This document shows, piece by piece, positions 42,634 through 54,189 of a stretch of 64,000 nt of DNA; positions within the stretch are counted from its first letter, which is position 1, and each line of letters opens with the position of its first letter. Source of the DNA: Prillingera fragicola (taxonomy: Eukaryota > Basidiomycota > Tremellomycetes > Trichosporonales > Trichosporonaceae); NCBI GenBank assembly GCA_002335605.1, contig BEDY01000003.1, positions 434,001 to 498,000 of the forward strand, written 5' to 3'. A model generated the notes under the pieces. That model ran no database searches, was not told where the DNA came from, and was given only the letters and a program-made list of their open reading frames with translations. The translations under genes and the position numbers were made by a program.

Positions 42634-44684
42634 TTAACATCCGAGAAGCTTGTTCTTAGGGAACTCCTGGCCTGCAGAATTGTTAGCTCTGTACTCTCCT
42701 CACTGGCAAGACACTCACCACCAAGAGCCCACGTAGTGATGTTGGGATTGTTGTAGATGTCCTTGAACTGCTCAATGTACGCGGCGGTCGGGCGCTCGGG
42801 CGGGTCGCAGCCAATCTCGCCAGAGCCGTCGGCGAGCTGGTAGACGCGAATGTAATCGACACGGAGATAGTTGGGGAAGACCATGTGGTCAAAGTCGACA
42901 GTCTCGAAATTGTTCGACATGCCCAAGTTGAAAATCAAGGACATGGGCTCTTGCGAGATGAGGCGCTGGTCAACCTCGGTCAACGCGTTCGGTCCAACGG
43001 CTGCAGCCTCCATGCGCCATGAAGGTTTGCCCATGTTGACCCATTCGACGTGGCCCTTGCTGGGGTCGTCCAGGTAGGCAACCCACTCGACGCCAAAGAC
43101 TCCAAAGTCCTGCGACTCCAAGTAGTAGATGTCCATGTCCGTGTAAGACAAACCAGATACGGCCTGCTGGTAGACACCACCAAGATATGTGTTCCAGTGG
43201 GTAACGTCGCGGTCGTAAATCGTCACGTACGCCTTGGATGTGTTCAGGAACTCGTACGAGGCATCGTAAGGAGCGACCTGAGCCGACTGAGATACCAAAC
43301 CGCGTGGGATGGTGACGTCCACCTGGGCCTCAATCATGTCGATTTCCACAGCACCACGACCTGTTTTGTAGTCGGGGCCAGGATGAGGCGTACCTTCACA
43401 GTTGCACGCGGAAATGCGCTGGCCGGGAAGGAATGACAGTGCGCCGTTGTTTTGGTTGGGGTCACCCGTGTTGAGGGCGGCCAGGGGGCCAGTGCCATTG
43501 ACATATGTCTGATTGGGAAGGATGCCGACGTCGCAAGCGTTGTACGAGTAAGGCCACAGACCCTCAGTAGTGCCACCATAGCCTGGGCGACCGAGGTTGC
43601 CCATGGTCCAGATACCTGGCCAGAATCCACTAGTCTTTGGAGTTCCAGGAAGCGAGACGCGGGCCTCAATGTACGCATTCTTGAAGAAACACAGCTGGTT
43701 CCAAGACTGGAGCATGCCAGACTTGAACATGAGGTTGTTGTAAGGTTCCTGGGCGAGGGTGATGACGAGGTGACCGTCCTTTGTCGTGATCTGATCGGGG
43801 TGGTACCACTCAAAGTCACTAATCTGTCAGTCAAGTCCATACAGTGGTGCTTACTTTGTCGGCCAGTAGTGAATGTCGACACCAGTAAAGTAGGGGTCGT
43901 CTCCTGGGTAAAACGTGCGTCCGTCACGCTCAAACTCGTCCGAGAACACCAGCTTCCACTGGGCACCGTCTGTGCCGACACGAAGAGTATTCTTGACATC
44001 GTCGGGAGTATCGCGGTCAATCAGCTGAGGAAAGTTGGGAATTTCTGGAATCTGTCCAGAGGCATTGAGACCACCGAGGTTGTAGCCACCGGCAGTTCCG
44101 GCACCAATCGAGTTCTTGTCGTCATAGTACCAGTCGATGATGGGGTAGCCGGCAAACAGCACAACAAAGCCCGCAAGAAGAACAAAAAGGGTCAGACCAT
44201 TGGCCCATCCTCGCCATGATTGGAGAATGAACGGTGATGACAGATCCTTTTCGTCCTCTGCTGTGAATGTGTGCAGCTTGTCATCGAGGTCGCCCTGGTC
44301 TATGCCTGCTAGACCGAGGACACCAGTGCCCCATGTGCTGTGTCGCAAGGGAGCGGATTCTGCGGCTGCCGATTTGGTGAATCGCCCAGACGCCATCTGG
44401 GGAGACGCGTTGGCCGAGGCAGCGTAATTTGTTGCAGAGGAGAAAGAAGACGCGGATGCCTGGGGGCCGTAACCACCAGCGGCGGGGCCGTAGCCCCCAG
44501 CGGTGGGGCCGTAGCGAGGCCCACCATTGGGGCCATAGTGGACGTTTGAGCTCATCTGTTCGCTGGAGTTGAGAGACGTTTCAGACGAACGATAATGGGA
44601 CATTCCCGGAGTCTGCGCTCCAGCCAAAAGCGGCACTTCGCCAGAGGGACTGTCCTTACTGAACTGCTTGAAGTATCGTGGCAT
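42634..44684 (-). CDS. Beta-1,6-glucan synthesis protein, KRE6/SKN1 family
   Basis: Type II membrane glycoprotein of the KRE6/SKN1 family (GH16-like), needed for cell-wall beta-1,6-glucan and acting in the secretory path or at the plasma membrane. Exons 43855..44684, 42719..43818 and 42634..42671 encode 655 aa. Cytosolic N terminus of about 160 residues has Gly-Tyr-Gly-Pro repeats (GGYGPAAGGYGP); one membrane segment at about 163-183 (FVLLAGFVVLFAGY) is followed by the lumenal domain. GH16-like features are SDEFERDGRTFYPGDDPYF, YIEARVSLPG, SGFWPGIWTMGNLG and the catalytic-type EIDMIEAQ (ExDxxE). The last 38-nt exon supplies EFPKNKLLGC, the conserved family end. Several N-glycosylation sequons lie in the lumenal part. 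Confidence 0.95.
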
Positions 44685-47666
44685 CCACGGAGAGGGGCAA
44701 AGTGATTAAGTGGCGGTGCGAGGGAACGAAACGCGATTACGCGGGTGAAGAGAACAGGACGTGCCGTGCGGAGGATGGTGCGGTAATGGTGACGATCAGG
44801 AATAATGTTGAGCGGGTGGCCAGAGTGTCGTCGTTGCACAAGTGAGAGGAAGAGTGATGAAAGAGGAAGCAGCAGGTGGTTAGCGAACTACTACTACACA
44901 TGAGCCACCACCCCTTTGTGGATCCAGTCTAGGCACCCATTCCAAGAGAGTGCCCCGTCATTGCCTCTTTCCACTCGTCCTCCGCCGCAAACGGACCCAT
45001 GACGACTCACCAGATTTGTTGGTATGAATCCAGCACTCTTCTTTGATCCGTGAGTGCGGTTGAACATTATAGAGATCAGGTGGTCCGCGCCCAAAGGCGA
45101 GAGCTTGTTTCGGCTGCTGCACGAAACGCAGAGAGGGGTCGTGAGGTAAAGGTAGTGCGGCGGCGACTGGGCTCTCTACAGAATGTTCGGCCGCGAGGAA
45201 ACCAGGTGGCGATTGAACAAGGAGGCGCGCTGATGATGGCTAGCAAGCTCGTTTGGGAGCGCTTGGTAGCTGCGGCGGTTGCTGTGTCTGTCCAGAGAAA
45301 GGCGCAAGGGCGGAGAAAAGAGTGGATATGACGACGATGCGATGATTTCCGGCAGGTGGTGGTCGTGGGTCACGAGATGGCAAGTAGGCTAACGTCCGAA
45401 CAAGGAAAGGAACAAGAGCAGAGGGACAGGCAGTGCTGCGACGGAAGCTGCCCCAAACAGCGTTTTTACACAGGGCGAAGAGTGCTACTGCCAGAAAAGG
45501 TGCTAGTTGTCTGGCGCAGCAGTAGTCGATGATGTGTAGTGATTGATGATGTGTGTGCAATGTGCGATTGGTGCCCAGTTGACAAGGTGCAGTAGAGATC
45601 AGAGGACAAGCTCTGCAGTGCGCACTGGGGGAGCAGCAGCCAGGGAGGGGCAAGGGGCGGCGGCAGACGACAGTCAGGTAGCGCAAGTGTATCAGGGCCA
45701 AGGGTCAGAAGGGCACGCCAGGCTCTGTGCACACCGCCGTGCAGTAATCTCGGTGGCGCGGACTGACTGGGCTACCTCCCTCCGCAGCAGCTGCTTTGCA
45801 TACCCCTTTTCGTCTCGAGACTGTCACTGCCATGCTACCAAAGTCAAGTCTCTGTTGCACCATACAGGAGGACTGCACAACACCCAGAGGCCAGAGACAT
45901 GGTGGGCCAAAATAAAGAAAAATACCACGGTTACGCAAATGTCCCTGAATAAACGAGTGGGTCAGGGCGTACCCCCCGTTTCATCCATAGCTTCTCTGCT
46001 CGTCTTCCTCCACTCACTCTAGTGCATAAACTCTACTTTTCACCTCTGACGACAGCGTACGTACTACATTTGTACATTTACTCTTGCTCTACTCTATCCA
46101 GCACAGCCCAGCTCCAGTGGCCAGTGGATCTCCCCGCCGTCTGCAGATACAGATTCGGGCTTACGTAGAGAGTGGGACCTGCCGGACAGCATACCAGATC
46201 GCCCTCGTTGTGTCTTCTGGCCCTCTTTATTTAGGCCCAATTCGTTGGTACCAAGTGGCACCGATGGATGCAACACCGACTGCTGCGCAGACCTGTTCCA
46301 GCTGGTCCAGACCATGTGCGGCGCGGCGGCGTCGAGTGCGACGAGTAGAGGCGCATTGAAGCAGCCTAGTTGTTCGGCCCAAGGCTGGCCACGTCGATCC
46401 CTGGGCTTGCGTTGACCAGTACGGCCGCTACACGCGCGTCAAGAGTGCCATGTACGCGCCGCTGCTCAGGTGTGTAGAGCTTTTTCCGACCCCGGCCGTG
46501 CACCGACTGCGGCCCTGTGCGAGCCAGATGGTACCTATGTGACGACAGGCATCACCACACTGTGCTTCTTCCACCCTGACAAGACACTGCATGTCCTGAC
46601 ATGGCGCTATATTCGGACAGCGAGAACGGAGCGCGTCTTGGCTAGCTTTCAATCATTGACACGCCATTACTCGCGTGGAGATCGCGCGAGACACGCGTGT
46701 TGTCCTACGTGAGCAGTGAACCGGCGGCATCTGTCCAAGTTCAGGACAATTTGAGGAGGGAATCATGTTCCCTTTTACCCTTTACTCAAAGTGCGCGAGA
46801 CGGGTACCGTGCGCGGGTTCCCGAGGTGCCGGCTGGTACGCAGTACGCAGTGCCCGCTCGCATGCGTTCCAGCGTGCCCGACGCGTGCAGCGCGTACCGT
46901 GACGCAGCACGACGCACTCGAATTCCCACAGCCCAAGGTGACATTACTCCCTCCGCGTGCCAACGGGAACGGTACCCCGAACAGTCAAGCATACTTCCTC
47001 CCGTATTGTCATTCTACTCACTGAGAATCCAGACTCTCTGACCTCCAACGACGCGTGGGCCAAGCATCACCACGTACCGAAGATGGTGTATCACTTGTTC
47101 CTGCTCGAGCCCGACCCTGCGATCAGTGCGACACCTACGATAGCGCTTGTTCTCTTCTTTGAGCTGTTCAGGATGCTGGCTTCCAAAGGGTAGGCAGTGG
47201 CCCGAGCACCGCCCATACATCTTAACCAGATCAAGCTCGGTTCAAGCCTTGTTTCGGCCACGGGCCAGGGGGAGGGAGAGCTCAAGCATGTGCTGACAGA
47301 CTCGGTGTGATTGACCGACCCGTCACAGCGCCACCCAGTGACGACTCCCTAGACCGTTTTGCGTTCTGGGCAGGCTCGAGCGTCGTGCGCGCGTAAGCTG
47401 GTATTGCTGACAGCCCAATGCTTTATTGACATCTATGCACCTTGCTCTCTTACTTCTCATCTCCTCATTTCCGCTCGTCGACCTCCAGGCTCTTGCGGCA
47501 GCCGTTCTCCTCGCCGCTACCACGTTCATTACACCCCCACATTCATTTCAACCCCGCGCTCTGGCATCTGCTCTCCTCACGTCAACCTACGTCCTTCTCA
47601 ACTAGATCCATTACACAACACGATAACTATCATAACCCCTTGACTAGAAGATCCTCGCCTCTGATC
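44685..47666. other. Largest intergenic region (3 kb), divergent
   Basis: Between KRE6/SKN1 (start 44684, minus) and the membrane protein (start 47667, plus). Open frames are many but short, overlap on both strands and lack recognisable protein or splice support. C/T-rich leader-like sequence flanks both starts. Three ACGCGT hexamers lie within 46693-47056. No tRNA or transposon was recognised. It probably holds two long promoters or an unrecognised non-coding transcript. Confidence 0.45.
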
Positions 47667-48865
47667 ATGTTTCCTCAGCGATACGCATCTCCGCGCCCTA
47701 CAGAACAACAGCGACCCAGCAACAACAATCTCGCGAACCCTTTTGATGAGCCAGCCTACCAAATGTCGCGCGAGTCTGCCAATTTCATCGCTATCGGTGG
47801 CCTAATGACGAACAGCAAATGGGACGACGACGACTACGACCGCCCTCCGCCTTCCCCGCGCGGCACCGGGCGTCCTCGCGCGGGCACCACGGCAGCGCAG
47901 CACCTTCCACCTCAGCCAGCCAGACATTCCCCCGCTCAGAGGGTTCGCAGTGTCAAGGGCCAGTTTGACAACGACTACAGCGACGACGAGGGCCGTATCG
48001 CGTTCAACCCCCGGGGTATGCCCCACAACGGTGTGAATCACCACAACAACGCGCCACAGCGGGCCCGAGCGCCGCCACCTGGCCCAGGACCTGCGCAGTA
48101 TACCCAAGCTCACCCCGGCCAAGGCCAGCCCCGCGCACTCACCCGCCCTCCCCTCCAGCAGCGGGGTCCTCACCCTCAACCCCTGGTCGTCGACTTTCCC
48201 TCCCCCAACATGCCCCTATCTCCGCGCCCGCACACGCCCCCCAACCAGGTGCGCAGGCAGCAGCACACCCCACCCACCCCCGACACGCCGAGCAGCCACA
48301 CGCACAGCAGCAAACCCGACCTCAGCGTCCAGATACTGCTGCAGAACCAGCCCCCAATCTCACCCATGCTCGCGGCCCCGCCCCGCGCGCACTTCTCCCC
48401 GCTCACCCCGCCGCCGTCGCCGGGGCACAGCATCACCGCCTTTGACATTATGCGGGAGAAGAAGGCGACGTTCCGCGAAGGCGACGAGGAGGTGTTTTCC
48501 CCCTTCTCGCCGCGCGCGCGCCAGGCCGGCCCCCGCGCCGCGGGGAGGTCGGGGCTTCGCCCCAAGAGCGTCGCGGATATGTGGAAGCGCATGTCGACGA
48601 TGCAGCGGACCGAGACCGAGAGTGGGTGGATGATGGAGACGAGGAGGAGTGTGTGGCGCAACCCCTATTTCGTCTTTCCGCTTGTCATCGTGAGTGTGCT
48701 GATACGAGGGGAGCTGACGGGCAGACCCTCCTGGCTGTTGCTGCTATTGTCGTTTATCTCGTCATTCGTATCGCCAAGCAGCCAGAGCTCGGCGCGCCAG
48801 ACTACTACACCACCCCTGTGGCGGCTGCGACGGTCGCGGCAGTGACCGGCAAGGTTTATCCATAG
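47667..48865 (+). CDS. Single-pass membrane protein with long disordered N terminus
   Basis: Family not recognised. Exons 47667..48689 and 48725..48865 (35-nt intron) encode 387 aa. Residues 1-320 are Pro/Arg/His/Gln-rich and likely disordered and cytosolic, with NPFDEP near the N terminus and a conserved-looking block SVADMWKRMSTMQRTE before the membrane. One hydrophobic segment at about 332-356 (FVFPLVITLLAVAAIVVYLVI) is created across the splice junction. The short C-terminal tail ends GKVYP. It has no signal peptide, so the N terminus is probably cytosolic. Confidence 0.75.
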
Positions 48866-49271
48866 TCTTTGGGCTTTTTTGTTGATCATCTTTTCATTCT
48901 TATCTCATTATCATCTCCTGCCACATCCCACCTCGCACGCCCCTCCTCCTCTCCTGCATCGCCAGCTCCCATCATTCTTCGCATCTCCTTACCTGCCTCA
49001 CCCATGTTCTTGTTCATAGCATAGTATACCTCGAGTATCGTATACCCGAGTCGGGTAGGATGCAACAGCTGCGCTGCTTCGTGCGTTCTTCATCAGTACT
49101 GCAGTGGCGTCTGTAGCGTCAGTGCTCGACGGCAGGGGTCTCCGGATCCTAGCACGCAGTGTCGCTAGGACCAGCAGCGCCAGTCCGCAGCGCGCCGCCA
49201 GACCTTTGCTTGCGCATTCGCATTATGCTGGCATCTCAGTCGTGGGTATACAATCGTATCCTGTCTCTCGC
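48866..49271. other. Convergent 3' region
   Basis: 406 bp between the stops of the membrane protein and calcineurin B. C/T-rich on the plus strand around 48890-48990. No gene seen. Confidence 0.45.
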
Positions 49272-50151
49272 CTAGAACAGGTCCTCGAGCGTCATCTGCT
49301 TGACAATGTCGGTGCTCGCGACCATGTCGGTAAACTCCTCAAACGAGAGCTTTCCGTCACTACAGTATTAGCTCATACCCTCGCTAAAGTAGACGTACCC
49401 ATCCTTGTCCGCCTCCATGATTGTCTTGTCGACAATCTGCTGCAGCTGCTGGTCCTTGAGGTTGTTGCCGACCATCTGCTTGAGCACGAGATACAGCTCG
49501 CCGTTGGAAATGTAGCCGTCGCGGTCAATGTCGTACACCTTGAACGCGACTGCTGCGTCAGTCTACCGAGGCTAGTCGCGTTAGACATTAAACTCACAAC
49601 GAAGCTTCTCGTCGCGCCCTCCCTTTGAGCTGAACGCGCTGAGGCCGCCGACAAACTCCTGGAAGTCGACGGTGCCGCTTCCACTGCGGCGAGTTAGTTA
49701 CGTTACTCGGATGCAACGCGGTGGCTCACTCCTCGTCAAAGATGGCAATCATGCGGTGCGCCAGTGGGTTGTTGGCGATCTGAGGAATCTGCAGGAACTC
49801 GTCCTTGTCAATCGAACCAGACCCGTCCTTGTCCAGCTTCATGAAACGCTTCTTCAAGCGGAGGAGCTCGGGACCCGAGACTGGTGGCCGAAAGGTATAG
49901 ATAAACAGTGTAGGCATGCACCCATGAACGAGTGCAGGGGATGCCGGATATGTAGATGGTCGAGGAGGAGAATTGACGCGTGGACAAGATCACATGGTGC
50001 GAGCACGGGCACATACCGCAGCAGATGATTCAGAGCAACAGCAAGACGTAGAAAAGACACGGTCAGCGCAGGCTTCCTCCCTCATGTCAATATACGCACA
50101 GTTTGAGTTCTTCTCGAGGCTGGAGAAGACACTTGATTCAGCCTGACCCAT
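49272..50151 (-). CDS. CNB1: Calcineurin regulatory subunit B
   Basis: Calcium-binding regulatory subunit of the phosphatase calcineurin, with four EF hands. Exons 50100..50151, 49730..49880, 49598..49683, 49399..49549 and 49272..49359 encode 175 aa, the usual length. The N-terminal MGQAES has Gly2 and suits myristoylation. EF loops: [39 protein letters not shown] and [13 protein letters not shown], all with intact calcium-ligand positions. Intron 1 (219 nt) is long and splits Asn-Phe before the first helix, [16 protein letters not shown]. The protein ends MTLEDLF. It is divergent from the CSC1-like channel gene. Confidence 0.97.
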
Positions 50152-50825
50152 GGTGGCGTGAGACTTGTGTCGTGCGGGAGGTGAAGGGAGTGAAGAGAAG
50201 GTGGTGGGGGTGACGCCGGTGCGCGGAGACTTTGGAGTGGGATGAGCTGACGACCTAGAGCCCAGAAAGATGAAAGACGATAAACCTGCGCGTGGTGTTG
50301 AAAGAGGCGGAGTGTATGGAGAGATTGAAGTCGACGAGTAGACGACGCGGTCGGTCGAGCGACTGGCTGGCACGTCTGACGCACAGGCGCGGATTGCCGT
50401 AATGACATTCCCATTAGAATTGCCCACATTACATGAATTGATATTACAAAGTAGGAGATTACAAAACACACGAATTGGATAAGCTTGTCTCCTATTCAGT
50501 CCCGAGCAGCCGTGCCAAGTCCCTTTTTGTTGCGGCTCACTGGCATGTAGTCAGTTGCAGAACAGTTTAGCAATGCTTGTGCTGTACCAGCAGATCACAA
50601 TGCTGCATCGAGCCGCTGCTGCAGCTACTTTGCACAATGTTCATTGCTTGTCTCGCGCGTTGGGCGCTCGGCCTGGCTGGCTAGCGTTGCGGGCCGCCAC
50701 TCAGGCACCGACGTCATTCAGCGACACCCAACCTCGATCAATCCTATCGACCCATCTCTCTTTCTCTACCATCTCTCTCAACAACACACTTGCCCGGCTT
50801 CCAGCTTTCACTTCCGTTCGAGAAG
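50152..50825. promoter_or_regulatory. Divergent promoter, calcineurin B / CSC1-like channel
   Basis: 674 bp between the two starts. An AT-rich patch at 50400-50470 and a C/T-rich run at 50755-50800 before the plus-strand ATG are visible. No calcineurin-response element was identified by eye. Confidence 0.45.
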
Positions 50826-53800
50826 ATGGAGCACTGGGTAGCATTACTGGGAAACGATGGCGATTCGCCAGGGGAGGTGCCAGGAGGCCTGCCTGGGTCC
50901 AGTGAGTACACCTGCCTGCCCGTCTTTTGTCACGCTCAGTACTGATGTTTACAAGAAAAGCTTGAAGGACCATGGTTCACTACCCAGCTCGTGATCTCGC
51001 TGGCCTTGGGAGTCACTTCTTTTTTCCTCTTCTGCTTTCTCCGCACGCGTTGGCCGATGGTATACATGCCGAGGACCAAGCTCAAGGGTGAGTTGCGCCG
51101 CGGGCTTGAGAGCTCTATACTCACTGGGCCTAAGACTTTAGTCCAGCACCTGCACACTGGCCTGATCTGCAGCACACCTCCACTGCCTCGCGATTCTTTG
51201 GCTGGATTATGCCAACTTTGCGAACAAGCGACTTTATTGTTCTGCAAACAGTCGGTCTTGACGCCTCGGTGGTAAGCTGCGTGACACAGGAAAACGCTGA
51301 CAGCAGCTCCTGAGCTTCTTCCGCATGGCATTCTTCGTCTTTCTGGCATTTTCAGTGCTGGCTACTCCCGTGCTCATCCCGCTCTACATCTTTGTAAGCT
51401 GCAGACTGTCGGCATCGCTGACAGGCAGGGCGGAGGAAGGCCAGACTCTTCGGTGCCAGCGCCTCCCACCAACGGCACGAACGACACTGATTTGACCTAC
51501 TTGGCCACGTACCACCCGTTCATCAACCACACGGATACCGGTCTGCATGAGTTTTTCCAGGACCCCACAACGGCGGCATACATTCAGCTCACATTTGCTG
51601 TCATCTTCACGGCCCTTACTCTCAAGTTCCTTCACGGCAACTTTCACAGGTTCATCTCCTCCCGCCAGACGTTTGCTCTGCAGCTCATTCACTCTGTGTC
51701 TGCGCGTACAGTCATTGTGACGGACGTTCCCGCACACCTTCAAGGCGACCGCGCTTTGGCGGAATACTTTGAAGGCTGCGGTTGGGACGTCGAGTCTGTT
51801 AGCATCTGTCGTCATGCTCGTCCTCTGAGGGAGGCAGTGAAGCGGCGCACGGAGGCTCTTCTGGCTCTGGAACGCGCATGGGTTGAGTGGGTTGGCAACC
51901 CTGCCAAAGCGGAGGGATACGATCCCGAAGTATATCGCAAGCTTAAGGGTTCCGGCGAGCAGGAACCTCTTATCCAGTTCAACGATGATGCCGGACAGGA
52001 GACAGAACCGGCAACCGACCCGGAGGCTCTCCACGACCGATACAGCAGCATCAAGACTGACCGCCCGCGACCCATGGTCCGCCCTCGCATGTTTGGCGTC
52101 AAGGTTGATGCGATCAATTATTGGCAGAACAAGTTCTTCGCTGGCGACGCCGACGTAAAGAGGCTTCGTAAGACGGGCAATTTCACACCAAGCACAACCG
52201 CTTTCGTTACCTTTGAAGATGTGCGCTCCGCGCAGGCGTCTTCACAAGTTGTTCACTACCCCGTCCACTCGCGGGTTGTTACCAAGCCCGCTCCCGAGCC
52301 CCGCGATGTCATCTGGGGTATGGTAACGATGCCTCGCCGCGAAGCACAGATTCGTGACATGATCGTCATGGCGTTCATGGTCGTCCTTCTCTTCTTCTGG
52401 TCGGCCCCATTCGCTGCTCTGTCCGCAATTCTGACCCAGCGCAAGGAGGTGAAGAAGTACGCTCCTTGGCTCGCGCGCATCATGAAGAAGTACCCACCTC
52501 TCAACGCCTTCCTCCAGAACTCGTTGCCCATTCTCGCCGTCACCGCCTTTAACGCACTGCTTCCCTTCTTCCTCGAATTCTTGTCTTACTACCAGGGCTT
52601 CAAGGCTCGCAGCACTGTCGAGTGCTCTCTCACACGGAAGCACTATCTCTTCCTCCTGATCTCGGTCCTCTTTGTCTTCCTGTTCGCCAACGCGTATCTG
52701 ACAATCATCTGGGAGCTGGCCGACGCGCCGATGAAGATCCCCGAGAAGCTTGCTGCCGGCCTCCAATCGTCGCAGCTTAGCAACTACATGATCTCATACG
52801 TCATGCTCCAGGCAGTCGGCTTGATGCCCTTGCAGCTCCTCAACATTGGGCCTCTCTGTGGTCTCGCCTGGGGCAGGCTCTGGGCCAAGACGCCGCGTGA
52901 ATACGCCGAGGTCAACGCTCCTCCTCTCATCAACTACGGCTGGGTTTACCCCCAGGCGCTCCTCGTCTTCACTCTGACTATGGTCTACAGCGTCATCTCG
53001 CCACGTATCCTGTGGTTCGGCACCATTTACTTTGGCTTTTCGTACATTGTCTACAAGTACAAGTTGCTGTTCGTCTACTTTAAGCCTTACGAGTCGAACG
53101 GCGAGGCGTGGAAAATCACCTTTGATCGCATTCTATGGTCGCTCGTCATCTTCCAGATCTTTATGATCGGCTTGTTCACTCTTCGCCAGTTCTTCATCGC
53201 CACCGCAATGATGGGCCTGCTTCTCCTCTACACACTCTGGTGGGGCTACGTCATGGCGACCGACTTTGGACCGCTCAGCAAATACCTGGCCCTCAGCAGC
53301 GTTTGCGAGGTGCAGCGTGGTGAGACGCCCGAGGTTCCCGGCATCGGGGACGTCGACAACAATGACGGCACCTTGCGCTCTCAGAGTAAGCTCAATCACC
53401 GCCGCTACGCTGTCAACGACGGTACACTCTACGTCGCCCCTTCGGATCGTTGCACCGATTACTCGCAGCCCCCGATGAACAACTTCTTCCCCGGTGTGCT
53501 CAACACCGGCAAGCGCCGTTACGCTCAGCCTGCCCTCTCCGGCAAGCTACCGCAGCCGTGGCTCCCGGCCAAGGATCGCCCTCCCGCCTTCGGAGACGGC
53601 GCAGCCTCGCGCCGCGGTGTCGTACTCAGCCTCCGCCGCAAGGTCGGCAAGAAGCTGCGTGGCAAGCAAGCCCAGCAAGAGTCAGGACTCCCTACCGTCC
53701 CCGACGACTGGAATACTGGCGGCGACTCCAGCGCGCCCAGTGGCTCCAACAGCCGACCCGCCGACTCTACAAGCAGCACCGATGCCACAACTCGGTCCAG

Positions 53801-54068
53801 CTTCCCAGCATGGTCAACTCCTGCCAACCCATGGAGCGATCCCACGCCGCCCCCCTCTGAAGCCCCCGTGCCGTCACGCAAGCTATCCTTTGACATGGGT
53901 TCGGGTATTATAGCGCTGCCCGACGAGCACATCTGGGACGACGACGAGGATGACGATGACGACGACGACGATACCCCCGCCGACAACAGCGAATCGCCCG
54001 AGAGCCCATCCACGTATTTCCACCGGCCGAACCGCAAACGAACCCTCAGCGGGACGTCTGGCTTGTAG
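50826..54068 (+). CDS. CSC1/OSCA-type calcium-permeable stress-gated channel
   Basis: Member of the CSC1/OSCA/TMEM63 (DUF221, RSN1_7TM) family of mechanically or osmotically gated cation channels. Exons 50826..50901, 50956..51087, 51147..51271, 51304..51393 and 51429..54068 encode 1020 aa. N-terminal TM segments are QLVISLALGVTSFFLFCFL, the FFRMAFFVFLAFSVLATPVLIPLYIF region and YIQLTFAVIFTALTLKF, followed by the cytosolic RRM-like loop (SARTVIVTDVPAHL; TAFVTFEDVRSAQAS). The channel core includes VIWGMVTMPRREAQIRDM and then about seven TM helices to TLWWGYVMATDFGPLS. The C-terminal 250 residues are cytosolic, basic then acidic with an Asp run. Exon 4 has a CAGCAG acceptor that could shift by one codon. 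Confidence 0.94.
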
Positions 54069-54189
54069 AGTTTCTCGAAACTAGTCACAATGTTTATGCA
54101 TGTACATCGGAAAGAATGGCTCTCGTATGGCGAGAGATGATGCGGGTTGGTGTCAATGCAGAGGGAGAAAATGAGAGTATCACGTGAGG
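54069..54189. other. Convergent 3' gap
   Basis: 121 bp between the stops of the CSC1-like and Cdc16 genes. No gene. Confidence 0.4.

Noticed and set aside
46100..47050. tRNA or other structured RNA gene in the 3-kb gap
   Set aside because: No TpsiC-loop consensus with a matching acceptor stem could be found by eye.
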